A DNA stretch of 64,000 nucleotides from JADJPO01 sp963750395 (lineage in GTDB: Bacteria; Actinomycetota; Actinomycetes; Actinomycetales; Kineosporiaceae). Under the pieces are notes generated by a model. That model made no database searches. It was given only the letters and a program-made list of their open reading frames with translations, and was not told the origin of the DNA. Below are positions 51,251 to 59,177 of this stretch, piece by piece; position 1 is the first letter of the stretch; each line of letters starts with the position of its first letter. The stretch is taken from NCBI GenBank assembly GCA_963750395.1, contig CAVVQM010000006.1, positions 434,001 through 498,000 of the forward strand. The letters run 5' to 3'. Made by a program: the position numbers and the translations under genes.

Positions 51251-52596
51251 GAGTCCTCCAGGGTCAGGGTGGTCTGCGGGCGCTCGAGCACCGCGGTCAG
51301 GGTCAGCACCGGGCCTGTCGCGCCGGCCAGGGGGCCGCTCACTGCGGTCGTGCCGTGGCCGGCGTGGACGGAGATCCTCGGTTGCTGCGGCGCCTCGAGC
51401 CGCACGGGGCCGGTTCGTGGACGTCGCATCCGGCGGCTGAGCAGGGGCGCGGTCACGGCACCGATGGCGATCATCAGCACCAGCCATACCCACGGATCAG
51501 GGGTGGAGTACGTCGCGAGGCTCTGGCCGTCGACGCCGGCGAGCCCGGCCCCGGAGGTGTCGGTCGGCTGCGAGGGCGGTGCGGACGTCGCCGGGGGGCT
51601 GGGTGCGGGCGCGGGGGCGACCGTGACCGAGATCGGCACGGTGAGCAGGGGTGGGACACCCCCGCGTCCGTCTCCGGGCCCGTCGTGGATGAGGACCAGC
51701 CGGCTGCTCGCCGTCCCCGCCGTGTGGGGGCGGGCGGTGACCACGACCCGGCAGGAGCGTCCGGGGGGCAACGGCTCTCGGCAGGCGGCGTCCGCAACCG
51801 ACAGGTCGGTGATCGGCCCGGCGTCGGTCGGCTCTCCCGCGATCCGCGTGCGGAGCCCGGTGAGGGTGACGTTGCCGGTGTTGGTGATCGTCACGATCTG
51901 CCGCATCGGCTGCGTCTGCAGGGTGAAGGCGATCAACCTGGGGTCGGACTCCACGGCGGTACGCGACAGGAAGGGCGTCAACGTCAGGTCGTCCAGCAGG
52001 AGGTTCCCCCGCGCCCAATCGACCTGGGCCGAGCGGATCCGGCCGGTCTCGTCCTGCACGGTGAGCTCGCTGCGGATCGGGATGGGTCCCCCCGCGGCGG
52101 GCAGTGTCCGGACCTCACGCGCCACGACGGATCCGTCGTCGGCGAAGGCGGTGAACAGGACGTTCTCGCCCGCGGGCAGACCCGACGACGTGCCCGCCAG
52201 GACGGTCACCCGCTGCATGGCGGCGGTGAACGCCATGACGATCCGGTTGGCGCAGAACTCCCGGCTGTAGCAGGTCGTGATCGCGACCTCGGGGCTCGCG
52301 GGCAGATCCGGGCGAGGCGGAAAGCTCCTGGAGTTGTAGCGAAGCGCGGTGACCCCGTCGGGGAAGGTGACACCCTGGCGCTCATAGCGGTTCGTGATCT
52401 CGGGCGCGGCGGGTGCCCCCGAGATCTGAGCCCGGTAGTCGTCGAAGTCGATCACCGTCGACGTCGCGGCGGTCGGAGGAAAGGTGGCCGGGGCCACCGA
52501 GACCGCCCGAGCCAGAGCGAGGCCCGAGAACAGGGCGCAGGCCGCCACGGCGAGGAGGGTCCTCCGTCGCCTCGCGCGCTGTGTCAGCGGCCCCAT
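51247..52596 (-). CDS. hypothetical exported, C-terminally membrane-anchored protein with Ig-like region
   Basis: Not assigned to a named family. Protein of 449 aa: a basic N-terminus and signal helix (residues about 10-32), an outer domain starting with a VIDFDDYRAQI...YERQGVTFPDGV segment (seen in some carbohydrate-binding-like proteins), an Ig-like/ASPM-type stretch (IVTITNTGNVTLTGLRTRI...CREPLPPGRSCRVVVTA), a Pro/Ser linker, a membrane helix (WVWLVLMIAIGAVTAPLL) and a short cytosolic tail. The next gene overlaps its stop. A surface-exposed structural or sensing role is a guess. Confidence 0.65.
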   Translation of the reverse strand: MGPLTQRARRRRTLLAVAACALFSGLALARAVSVAPATFPPTAATSTVIDFDDYRAQISGAPAAPEITNRYERQGVTFPDGVTALRYNSRSFPPRPDLPASPEVAITTCYSREFCANRIVMAFTAAMQRVTVLAGTSSGLPAGENVLFTAFADDGSVVAREVRTLPAAGGPIPIRSELTVQDETGRIRSAQVDWARGNLLLDDLTLTPFLSRTAVESDPRLIAFTLQTQPMRQIVTITNTGNVTLTGLRTRIAGEPTDAGPITDLSVADAACREPLPPGRSCRVVVTARPHTAGTASSRLVLIHDGPGDGRGGVPPLLTVPISVTVAPAPAPSPPATSAPPSQPTDTSGAGLAGVDGQSLATYSTPDPWVWLVLMIAIGAVTAPLLSRRMRRPRTGPVRLEAPQQPRISVHAGHGTTAVSGPLAGATGPVLTLTAVLERPQTTLTLEDS

Positions 52597-52709
52597 GTAG
52601 CCAAGGAGCAGCCACAGGGCGTGGTAGATACATCCTGCCCGGCGCCCGAGCGACGGGCGGCCCTCCCGGCTAGGCTGACCCGGCCCAGGCGATCGGAGGA
52701 CCCGTCAAC

Positions 52710-53633
52710 GTGACCAAGCGCCGACCCCTGCAAGCCACGGATCTGAGGGGTGTCGTCTTCGACGGCGCCATGGGCACCCTGCTGCAGCAGCGCGGGCTCA
52801 GCGGCGGGGAGGCGGGCGAGGTGTGGAACGTCGAGAGGCCGGACGCCGTGCTGGCCGCGCACCGGGAGTACGTGGCGGCGGGAGCGGACGTGCTGACCTC
52901 CAACACCTTTGGTGCCTCGCTGCCCCGGCTGGAGATGCACGGGCTCGGGGTGCGGGTGTTCGACCTCAACTCGGCCGGTGCCCGGCTGGCGCGGCAGGTG
53001 GCCGACGAGACCGAGGCGCGCACCGGGCGGCGGGTGCTCGTCGCCGGCGGCCTGGGTCCGACCGGTGAGCTGATCGCTCCGCTGGGCGAGTTGACCCAGG
53101 ACGGCGCGAGCATCCTGCTCGCCGACCAACTGGCCTGTTTCGCCCGCGTGGGAATCGATCTGGTGCTCGTCGAGACGCTGAGCGACCTCGCGGAACTGCG
53201 AGCCGTCGTCCAGGCCTGCCGCACCGCGGCGCCGGGTCTGCCGGTGGTCGCGACGATGAGTTTCGATACGAACCTGCACACCATGATGGGGGTCTCACCG
53301 GCCGCCGCGGTCCAGGCCGGTGCCGAGCTCGGCCTGCTCGGAGTCGGGGCCAACTGTGGCCGGGGGCCCGAGGAGATGGAACTGATCATGGCCCAGATGG
53401 TCTCCGCCAGAGACGATCTCGGGATCGCCGGGGACGACGGCCCGGTGGTGATCGCGCAGTCGAACGCCGGTATGCCACGGCTGGACGGCGACCGCTTCGT
53501 CTATGACGCCGACCCGCACGTGATGGCCGGGCACGCGGGCCGGCTGCGCGGGCTGGGCGTGGACGCCGTCGGGGCCTGCTGCGGATCGACGCCCGACCAC
53601 ATCGCCGCCATCGCGCGCGTCGTGAAGGAATAG
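52710..53633 (+). CDS. homocysteine S-methyltransferase family protein (BHMT/MetH N-terminal type)
   Basis: Zinc-dependent methyltransferase of 307 aa. It starts with the barrel strand VVFDGAMGTLLQQRGL. The zinc-binding cysteines are in GANCGRGPEE (near 212) and in the pair GACCGSTP near the C-terminus. It is the stand-alone Hcy-binding domain without cobalamin or folate domains, so the methyl donor (betaine, S-methylmethionine or another) is unknown. The GTG at 52710 has GGAGG about 10 bases upstream. A TAGGCT element at 52671-52676 may be its -10. Confidence 0.85.
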   Translation: MTKRRPLQATDLRGVVFDGAMGTLLQQRGLSGGEAGEVWNVERPDAVLAAHREYVAAGADVLTSNTFGASLPRLEMHGLGVRVFDLNSAGARLARQVADETEARTGRRVLVAGGLGPTGELIAPLGELTQDGASILLADQLACFARVGIDLVLVETLSDLAELRAVVQACRTAAPGLPVVATMSFDTNLHTMMGVSPAAAVQAGAELGLLGVGANCGRGPEEMELIMAQMVSARDDLGIAGDDGPVVIAQSNAGMPRLDGDRFVYDADPHVMAGHAGRLRGLGVDAVGACCGSTPDHIAAIARVVKE

Positions 53634-53661
53634 CCCGCACCACCGCGGCCCCTTCACCGCC

Positions 53662-54165
53662 TCAGCTGCCGGGCGGTTCCAGGGCTACCGTCAGGTGGCC
53701 GGGCGGAGTGTCCGGGCGGCGCGGCTCGCGCACTCCGGCGCCGTCCCCGCCCTCGTCTCCCTCGTCGTCCCCGAACAGGCCGTCGGGATCGACACTCCCG
53801 TCCCAACCCGGCCGCGTCGAGTCCCCGGTCCTGGACCACCAGGGCGGTGACGCCTGCCGCGCGCTGCGGACGGCGCCACCGACCCGCGCGCCGACGCTCA
53901 CGTAGAGCGGCTCGGCGATGGACTGGATCAGGGTCAGCGACCCCGCGGCGACCACTGGCCAGAGCGCGTGCACGGTCTCGTCGACCTGCTCGATGGCCAG
54001 CCGTTCACTCAGCGCTCTGGTCTCGGCCCCGACGGTCAGGCTCGCCCCGTTCCAGACGCTGAACCGGTGTCCCTGACGCCAGACGCCCGCGAGGACGTCG
54101 ACAACCGGCGGGGCCGAACTCTGGGGAGCCACGGTGTAGTGCAGGGTGACCATGAACCGCTTCAT
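53662..54165 (-). CDS. hypothetical protein
   Basis: Not recognised. A 167-aa protein starting MKRFMVTLHYTVAPQSSAPP. The first 95 residues look like a small alpha/beta domain (WRQGHRFSVWNGASLTVGAETRALSERLAIEQVDETVHALWPVVAAGS). The C-terminal 60 residues are Gly/Asp/Pro rich and probably unstructured. No signal peptide. GAGGAGG precedes the ATG. It converges on the methyltransferase gene. Confidence 0.65.
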   Translation of the reverse strand: MKRFMVTLHYTVAPQSSAPPVVDVLAGVWRQGHRFSVWNGASLTVGAETRALSERLAIEQVDETVHALWPVVAAGSLTLIQSIAEPLYVSVGARVGGAVRSARQASPPWWSRTGDSTRPGWDGSVDPDGLFGDDEGDEGGDGAGVREPRRPDTPPGHLTVALEPPGS

Positions 54166-54230
54166 CGCGCCTCCTCGACCGGGCTGTGCCCGTGCGTCCA
54201 CGATAACGCGGGCCGCGCGAGCACGAGCGG

Positions 54231-54965
54231 TCACTCGCTGCGATGCACGACCTGCGCGGAGATCTGGTCGCGGGCCAGCAGCAGCACCTGATCGACGTTG
54301 ACGTGGCTGGGCCGGGTCGCGATCCACGCGACCGTGTCGGCGACGTCCTCGGCACGCAGCGGCGTCAATCCCCGGTAGACCTCCTTGGCCCGCTCGGCGT
54401 CGCCGTCGAACCGGACGAGGCTGAACTCGGTCTCGACCAGCCCGGGATCGATCTGACTGACCCGCACCGGCTGTCCCAGCAACTCGATCCGCAGGACCCG
54501 CGTGAGGGCCGTGACCGCGTGCTTGGCCGCGTTGTACCCGCCGCCGCCCCGGTAGGGCTCGCGCCCGGCGACGGACCCGATCATGATGACCTGGCCGTCG
54601 CCCGACGCGATGAGCTTCGGCAGCAGTGCGCGGGTGACGCGCAGGGTGCCCATGACGTTCGTGTCGAACATGGTCTGCCACTCGGTGTCGTCAGACTCGG
54701 CGATCGAGGCCGTGCCCAGGGCCCCGCCCGCGCTGTTGAGCAACAGGTCGCACCGATCGATCGCATCGCAGAAGGCGGTCACCGACCCGGGGTCGGTGAC
54801 GTCGAGGACGTGTGCACGGCCGTCGATCGCGGTGGCCAGCGCCTCGAGCCGGTCGAGGCGCCGGGCGCCGACCACGACCGTGAAGCCCTGTCTGGCCAGC
54901 GCCCGGGCGCTCGCCGCGCCGATCCCGCTGCTTGCTCCGGTGATCACCGCGACCGGCTTGTTCAT
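54231..54965 (-). CDS. SDR-family NAD(P)-dependent oxidoreductase
   Basis: Classical short-chain dehydrogenase (244 aa) with the cofactor motif TGASSGIG (residues 9-16), NSAGG near 77, catalytic Ser131, Tyr144 and Lys148 (YNAAK). It is closest in style to YdfG-like 3-hydroxy acid or serine dehydrogenases (PGLVETEFSLVRFDGD). The basic residues after the second strand (GARRLDRL) favour NADP. Substrate unknown. It stands alone, 110 bases from the GT39-like gene stop. Confidence 0.9.
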   Translation of the reverse strand: MNKPVAVITGASSGIGAASARALARQGFTVVVGARRLDRLEALATAIDGRAHVLDVTDPGSVTAFCDAIDRCDLLLNSAGGALGTASIAESDDTEWQTMFDTNVMGTLRVTRALLPKLIASGDGQVIMIGSVAGREPYRGGGGYNAAKHAVTALTRVLRIELLGQPVRVSQIDPGLVETEFSLVRFDGDAERAKEVYRGLTPLRAEDVADTVAWIATRPSHVNVDQVLLLARDQISAQVVHRSE

Positions 54966-55077
54966 CGGACTCTCCTCAGGGCGCGGGGCGCGATGCTCGG
55001 ATTGTGCTCACGACCAGAGTGCCAGCACCTGCCAGCACGCGGCCACGAGGCTGGTCGGAGCCGATGACGTCGGGCGT

Positions 55078-56571
55078 TCAGTCCAGGTGCCGCACCCGGG
55101 ACCACAACCGCGACCAGGGTTCGCGCGGCCCGGTGCAGACCGCGATGGGTTCGCCCTGTTCCTCGTTGTCGACGTCGACGAGGTTGTCCAACGCGGCGAC
55201 GATCCGGCATTCGGCGAACCATTCCCCGGCCGCACGTACCTGGCCGCCGACCATGATCACCGGATCCGCCGGCTCAGGCGGTGGGCCGAGGTCACCGAGC
55301 GCGTTGTGCCCGCTGAATACCGGCAGGTCCGTGAACCGGGCGATCGCGCCGGCCTCGCCGTAGTTCGAGGTGAGGACCACCGCCGTCGCCCGATCCTGCG
55401 GCGGCAGTCGCTGGTGCACCGCGCGGATCTGGGCCGCGTACCGGGGCCAACCGACCTGGTCGGCGGTGAGCTGATTCATCCCCGGGATCGGGGTGGATCC
55501 CAACGCGCCCAGCGGCACCAGAGGCAGTGAGACCACGGCCGCGACCGTCGCGTTGACCGCCACCGCGATGCGCCAGGCCGGGCGGTGCAACGCACCGGCG
55601 GTGGGCATGGCGGCGACCCCGGCCGCGAAGATCACCCCGAGCATGAAGGTCGGGTAGTGCGGCTGAGCCCCGCTGATCACGGTGAAGGCGACCAGTACGG
55701 CGAACGCGGGCGTCAGGAATCGTACGGGCCGCCAGCCGGGCATGGTCCACAGGGCGTGCAGACCGCGCAGCCAGATCGGGACCAGGAACGGACCGAGGGC
55801 GATGATCAGGAACACCCAGGCGAACCAGCGCACCTCCCCGGAGTTGTTCTGGGAGAGGGCGCGCCCCATGGCCAGTTGGGGGAATCCGTTCGCGGCCTGG
55901 TAGATCAGGTTGGGCAGCCCGACCAACGCGGCCAGGGCCGCGCCACCCAGAACCGGCCCGGTCATCAGACGGCGGGGCCGGGTCAGGGCCAGACCGACCG
56001 CGATCGCGATCAGCAGGACGACGACCAGCAGCTTGACGTAGGTCAGCAGCCCGGCGATCACGCCGGCGACAAGCCACAGCCGCGGCCGGTCGCGCAGTTC
56101 GGCGCGGATCACCAGCCAGCAGATCAGGGGCCAGCCGGCCAGGTCGATCGCCGAGGTCAGCAGGATGTGCCCGAAGTCCAGGACGGCGACCGTACCCGCG
56201 TAGGCCCACGCCGCCCAGGCCTGCTCCCGTTGTGCGGCGCCGAGTTCCCGTGCGACCGCCGCGATCAGGGCGACCGATGCGGCCGCGCACACCGTGGCCG
56301 GGATCCGCAGCAGCCACGGGCTGGACCCGAGTGCGTTTGCCAGCAGGGGCAGCAGCGGAGGTTGGTCGACGTAGCCCCACGCCGGCGGAAGCATCCTGAA
56401 GTACAGCTCGTCGCGGTGGTAGCCGTAGCGTCCCGACAGGACCGTGAGCGCGACCGCGACGGCGGCGACCGGTAGGAGCACGCCGCGGACGGCGAACGGG
56501 GACGCACCGGGTCGGACCATCGCCGGAGTCTGGCACAGCATGGAAGCCAGGTAAGCCGTCCCGCCGGCCAC
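55078..56571 (-). CDS. glycosyltransferase family 39-like membrane protein (ArnT/PMT_2 type)
   Basis: Integral membrane protein of 497 aa with about eleven helices and a C-terminal outer domain. The first outer loop, with YGYHRDELYFRMLPPAWGYVDQPPLLPLLA, holds the acidic residues of lipid-linked sugar transferases. Such enzymes move a sugar from a polyprenyl carrier onto an outer-envelope acceptor; donor and acceptor are unknown. It is divergent from the arsR gene. The GTG at 56571 gives the longest form; an ATG at 56541 is an alternative start. Confidence 0.85.
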   Translation of the reverse strand: MAGGTAYLASMLCQTPAMVRPGASPFAVRGVLLPVAAVAVALTVLSGRYGYHRDELYFRMLPPAWGYVDQPPLLPLLANALGSSPWLLRIPATVCAAASVALIAAVARELGAAQREQAWAAWAYAGTVAVLDFGHILLTSAIDLAGWPLICWLVIRAELRDRPRLWLVAGVIAGLLTYVKLLVVVLLIAIAVGLALTRPRRLMTGPVLGGAALAALVGLPNLIYQAANGFPQLAMGRALSQNNSGEVRWFAWVFLIIALGPFLVPIWLRGLHALWTMPGWRPVRFLTPAFAVLVAFTVISGAQPHYPTFMLGVIFAAGVAAMPTAGALHRPAWRIAVAVNATVAAVVSLPLVPLGALGSTPIPGMNQLTADQVGWPRYAAQIRAVHQRLPPQDRATAVVLTSNYGEAGAIARFTDLPVFSGHNALGDLGPPPEPADPVIMVGGQVRAAGEWFAECRIVAALDNLVDVDNEEQGEPIAVCTGPREPWSRLWSRVRHLD

Positions 56572-56584
56572 GGGCGACGTGTAT

Positions 56585-56642
56585 TCAACCAGCGGGTTGA
56601 CAACGGCGGATTCGGGGCTAGATTGTATTCAACCAAATGGTT
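56585..56642 (+). promoter_or_regulatory. arsR promoter with two operator-like inverted repeats
   Basis: TTGACA (56597-56602) and TAGATT (56619-56624) are spaced by 16 bases. TCAACC-AGCG-GGTTGA (56585-56600) overlaps the -35, and AACCA-AA-TGGTT (56631-56642) lies just after the -10. Both sites share the longer TATTCAACCA context, 44 bases apart, so autoregulation by the ArsR protein is likely. Confidence 0.75.
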
Positions 56643-56658
56643 TAGGAGCGAGGACGTG

Positions 56659-57033
56659 ATGAACGCCGAACCGGATCACCTGTCGAGGGTGTTCGCGGCG
56701 CTGGCCGACCCGACCCGGCGGGACATGGTCGCCCGGCTCGCGGTCGGCGACGCCACGGTCGGCGAGCTCGCCGAGCCGTATCCGGTCAGCCTGCAGGCGA
56801 TCTCGAAGCACCTGCAGGTGCTCGAGCACGCCGGGCTGGTCACCCGGGGGCGGGACGCGCAGCGCCGTCCGGTGCATCTGGAGGCTGAGGTGTTCGACCT
56901 GATGACCAGCTGGATCGAGCGGTACCGGCGTGAGGCGGAGGAGCGCTACCGGCGCCTGGACGCCGTCCTGGCCGCCATGAACGAGGACGACACAACCGAC
57001 GGAGAAGAACCCCACGAAGGAAGGGCATCATGA
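56659..57033 (+). CDS. ArsR-family winged-helix transcriptional regulator
   Basis: Regulator of 124 aa with the typical start LSRVFAALADPTRRDMVARLAVGDATVGELAEPYPVSLQAISKHLQVLEHAGLV. It lacks the metal-binding CxC of ArsR proper, and its SRPBCC neighbour places it in the metal-independent ArsR/SRPBCC pairs. The ATG at 56659 follows GAGG; a GTG one codon earlier is possible. It controls its own promoter by inference and overlaps the SRPBCC gene (ATGA). Confidence 0.93.
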   Translation: MNAEPDHLSRVFAALADPTRRDMVARLAVGDATVGELAEPYPVSLQAISKHLQVLEHAGLVTRGRDAQRRPVHLEAEVFDLMTSWIERYRREAEERYRRLDAVLAAMNEDDTTDGEEPHEGRAS

Positions 57034-57542
57034 AGACCACGAGCACTCCCCAGGCACGGATCGAGGCGGACCCGAGCGTCCCGCTCATCCGGATCGCGCG
57101 GGAATTCACCGCCACCCCCGAGCAGGTGATGCGGGCGCACACCGATCCGGAGCTGTTCGCCCGGTGGGCCGGTCCGGCGTCGATGACCAATCGCATCGAC
57201 CACTGGGACGCGCGCTCCGGCGGCAGTTGGCGCTACACCGCGGTGCGCGACGAGGACGGGCAGAGGCTGGAGTTCGGCTTCCACGGCTGCTTCCACGAGA
57301 TCGGTTCACACAGGATCGTCCAGACGTTCACCTTCGACGGCATGCCGGACGGTGTGGCGCTGGAGACCATGACGGTCGAGGACCTGGGCGAGGGCCGGTG
57401 CCGCTTGAGCGCACAGTCGTTGGTGGACAGCTTCGAGACCCGCGACGCCTGGTTGAGCAGCGGGATGGAGTCCGGGGTCAACGAGGGCTACGCCAAGCTG
57501 GACGACCTGCTTGCCGGCGCCGCCACCGAGAGCGAGGTCTGA
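57030..57542 (+). CDS. SRPBCC (AHSA1/START-like) domain protein
   Basis: Protein of 170 aa in the AHSA1-like branch of the SRPBCC fold: REFTATPEQVMRAHTDPELFARWAGP, then DARSGGSWRYTAVRDEDGQRLEFGFHGCFHEI. The helix-grip pocket would bind a hydrophobic ligand, which is unknown. Its start overlaps the arsR stop, an arrangement seen in many genomes where both genes form one unit. It is followed 6 bases later by the TIGR03086 gene. Confidence 0.9.
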   Translation: MKTTSTPQARIEADPSVPLIRIAREFTATPEQVMRAHTDPELFARWAGPASMTNRIDHWDARSGGSWRYTAVRDEDGQRLEFGFHGCFHEIGSHRIVQTFTFDGMPDGVALETMTVEDLGEGRCRLSAQSLVDSFETRDAWLSSGMESGVNEGYAKLDDLLAGAATESEV

Positions 57543-57548
57543 GGGTTG

Positions 57549-58139
57549 ATGACACTGCCCACTTCGCCCGCCGATCGGCACCGCAGCGTGGCCGCCACCT
57601 TCGGCGAGACGGTGCGCGGTGTCGGGGTCGCCGACGCGCTCACCTGGGAGGCCCCGGCACCGGTCGAGGGCTGGACGGCGCGGGACGTCGTGGCGCACCT
57701 GACCAGCTGGCTGCCCGCGTTGCTCGAGGGCGGTGCCGGGATCACCCTGGCGCGGGGCCCGTCGGTGGAGGAAGATCCGGTCGCCGCCTGGCAGGTGCAC
57801 GCGGACGCCGTCCAGGAGGTACTCGACGATCCCGCGACGGCCGACAGGGTGCTGACCAATCCGCACGTCGGGCAGATGCCGCTCGATCAGGCCATCCAGA
57901 ACCTCTACACCTCCGACGTGTTCATGCACACCTGGGACCTGGCTCGTGCCACCGGACAGGACGTCGGGCTCGACGCGGACTTCTGCGCCGAGCTCGTGGC
58001 CGGGATGGAGTCGATGGAGGAGGTGCTCCGCGCCTCGGGGCAGTACGGAGCGCGGGTCGAGGTCTCGCCGGACGCCGACGCCCAGACGCGGTTGATCGGC
58101 TTCATCGGCCGCGATCCGTTCTGGACGCCGAAGGAGTGA
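57549..58139 (+). CDS. TIGR03086-family (DinB/maleylpyruvate isomerase-like) metal-binding protein
   Basis: Protein of 196 aa of the DinB-like four-helix bundle with actinobacterial TIGR03086 features: DRHRSVAATFGETVRGV, WTARDVVAHLTSWLP, a DVFMHTWDLARATGQDV segment (His as metal ligand), and the C-terminal RLIGFIGRDPFW. Some relatives are mycothiol-dependent enzymes, but a reaction cannot be assigned. The ATG at 57549 has GAGGG upstream. It is in the arsR operon. Confidence 0.87.
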   Translation: MTLPTSPADRHRSVAATFGETVRGVGVADALTWEAPAPVEGWTARDVVAHLTSWLPALLEGGAGITLARGPSVEEDPVAAWQVHADAVQEVLDDPATADRVLTNPHVGQMPLDQAIQNLYTSDVFMHTWDLARATGQDVGLDADFCAELVAGMESMEEVLRASGQYGARVEVSPDADAQTRLIGFIGRDPFWTPKE

Positions 58140-58198
58140 CGGGTTTGCCCGCGCAGACGGTGGCAAACTCGGCACCATCCACGGCCGAGAGGGCGGCG

Positions 58199-58589
58199 AT
58201 GGCACATCCCAAGATGTTCTCCGACGACGGACCCGATGCTGCTCCGGGTGCGCGAGCTGGCGCTGGCCCTGCCTGGGACGGACGAGAAGGTCTCGCATGG
58301 ACGCCCGGCGTTCTTCACCAAGAAGGTCTTCGCCTACTACGGCGGATCGGTGAAGGTCGACGGCGAGTGGGTGCAGCACCAGCAGTCGATCATGGTCCTG
58401 CCCGACGCCGACGAGCGCACCGCCCTGGTGGCGGATCCACGGTTCTTCGTGCCGGCCTACCTCGGTGCCTACAACTGGCTCGGCCTCGATCTCGATGCCC
58501 GGACCGATTGGGCGGAGGTTCGTGAACTCCTCGACGCCTCCTACCGGCTCACCGCCCCGGCCCGGCTGATCCGGGAGCTGGATGCGTGA
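58199..58589 (+). CDS. MmcQ/YjbR-family DNA-binding-like protein (probable one-base insertion near the start)
   Basis: MmcQ/YjbR-like protein: VRELALALPGTDEKVSHGRPAFFTKKVFAYYGG, then a beta-rich core ending FFVPAYLGAYNWLGLDLD. An ATG at 58199 with GAGAGGG upstream opens MAHPKMFSDDG in another frame. Removing one G near 58226 gives MAHPKMFSDDDPMLLRVREL and a 129-aa protein of normal length. As read, translation would have to start at the internal ATG 58236, whose ribosome site is weak. Function of the family is not established. It is the last gene of the arsR set. Confidence 0.8.
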
Positions 58590-58592
58590 GGA

Positions 58593-59072
58593 TCACTCGT
58601 GCCAGTCGAAGACCTCGCCCTCGCCCCTGAGAACCAGGGAACCCGGAAAGCTTCGCAGCCGCCACGGTTCGAGGCGCAGGACGGCGAACGTCGGATCGGT
58701 CGGCTCGTTCCACATCGGGATGATCGCCGGGTCGTAGCCGACGGGTTCGGGGGCCTCGCGAAACGTGTTCCAGATCCGAACGCACGTCGCGTCGTCGTGG
58801 CAGAGGGTCGCTCGGCACTCCGCCGTCGCGACGTCGTGCTGCTGGTCCCAGTAGTTGACCGATACGTACGGGCTGTGGGCCAGGTGAGCGGTCTTGACCG
58901 GGGTCGGGCCGGTCGCGATCCACCCCATCAGCGTCGTGCCGTCGTACTCCCAGATCGGGTGGAGGATCCGAGAGCGTGGCCGCCCCTGGGGGTCCACGGT
59001 GGCGACGGTGGCCCAGACGATCCGATGGGCCATCTCGATGAAACGCGGCGCGGTGTCTGCGAGCGAACTCAT
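58593..59072 (-). CDS. pyridoxamine 5'-phosphate oxidase-like (PPOX, split beta-barrel) protein
   Basis: Protein of 159 aa with a split beta-barrel flavin-binding fold: FIEMAHRIVWATVATVDPQGRPRSRILHPIWEYDGTTLMGWIATG, then TAHLAHSPYVSVNYW. FMN or F420 binding is inferred; the function is unknown. The ATG at 59072 is preceded by AGGCTGG; longer in-frame starts add no conserved sequence. Its stop is 3 bases from the stop of the convergent MmcQ gene. Confidence 0.85.
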   Translation of the reverse strand: MSSLADTAPRFIEMAHRIVWATVATVDPQGRPRSRILHPIWEYDGTTLMGWIATGPTPVKTAHLAHSPYVSVNYWDQQHDVATAECRATLCHDDATCVRIWNTFREAPEPVGYDPAIIPMWNEPTDPTFAVLRLEPWRLRSFPGSLVLRGEGEVFDWHE

Positions 59073-59177
59073 GCGTCCAGCCTGACACGATGCGCACCGC
59101 CACCGACCGGGGAGCTCCATCCCCGACTCCAGGGGGCCGCGAGGTCGTTGCCCCACTGCCGATGGCCCCATCCCGTC

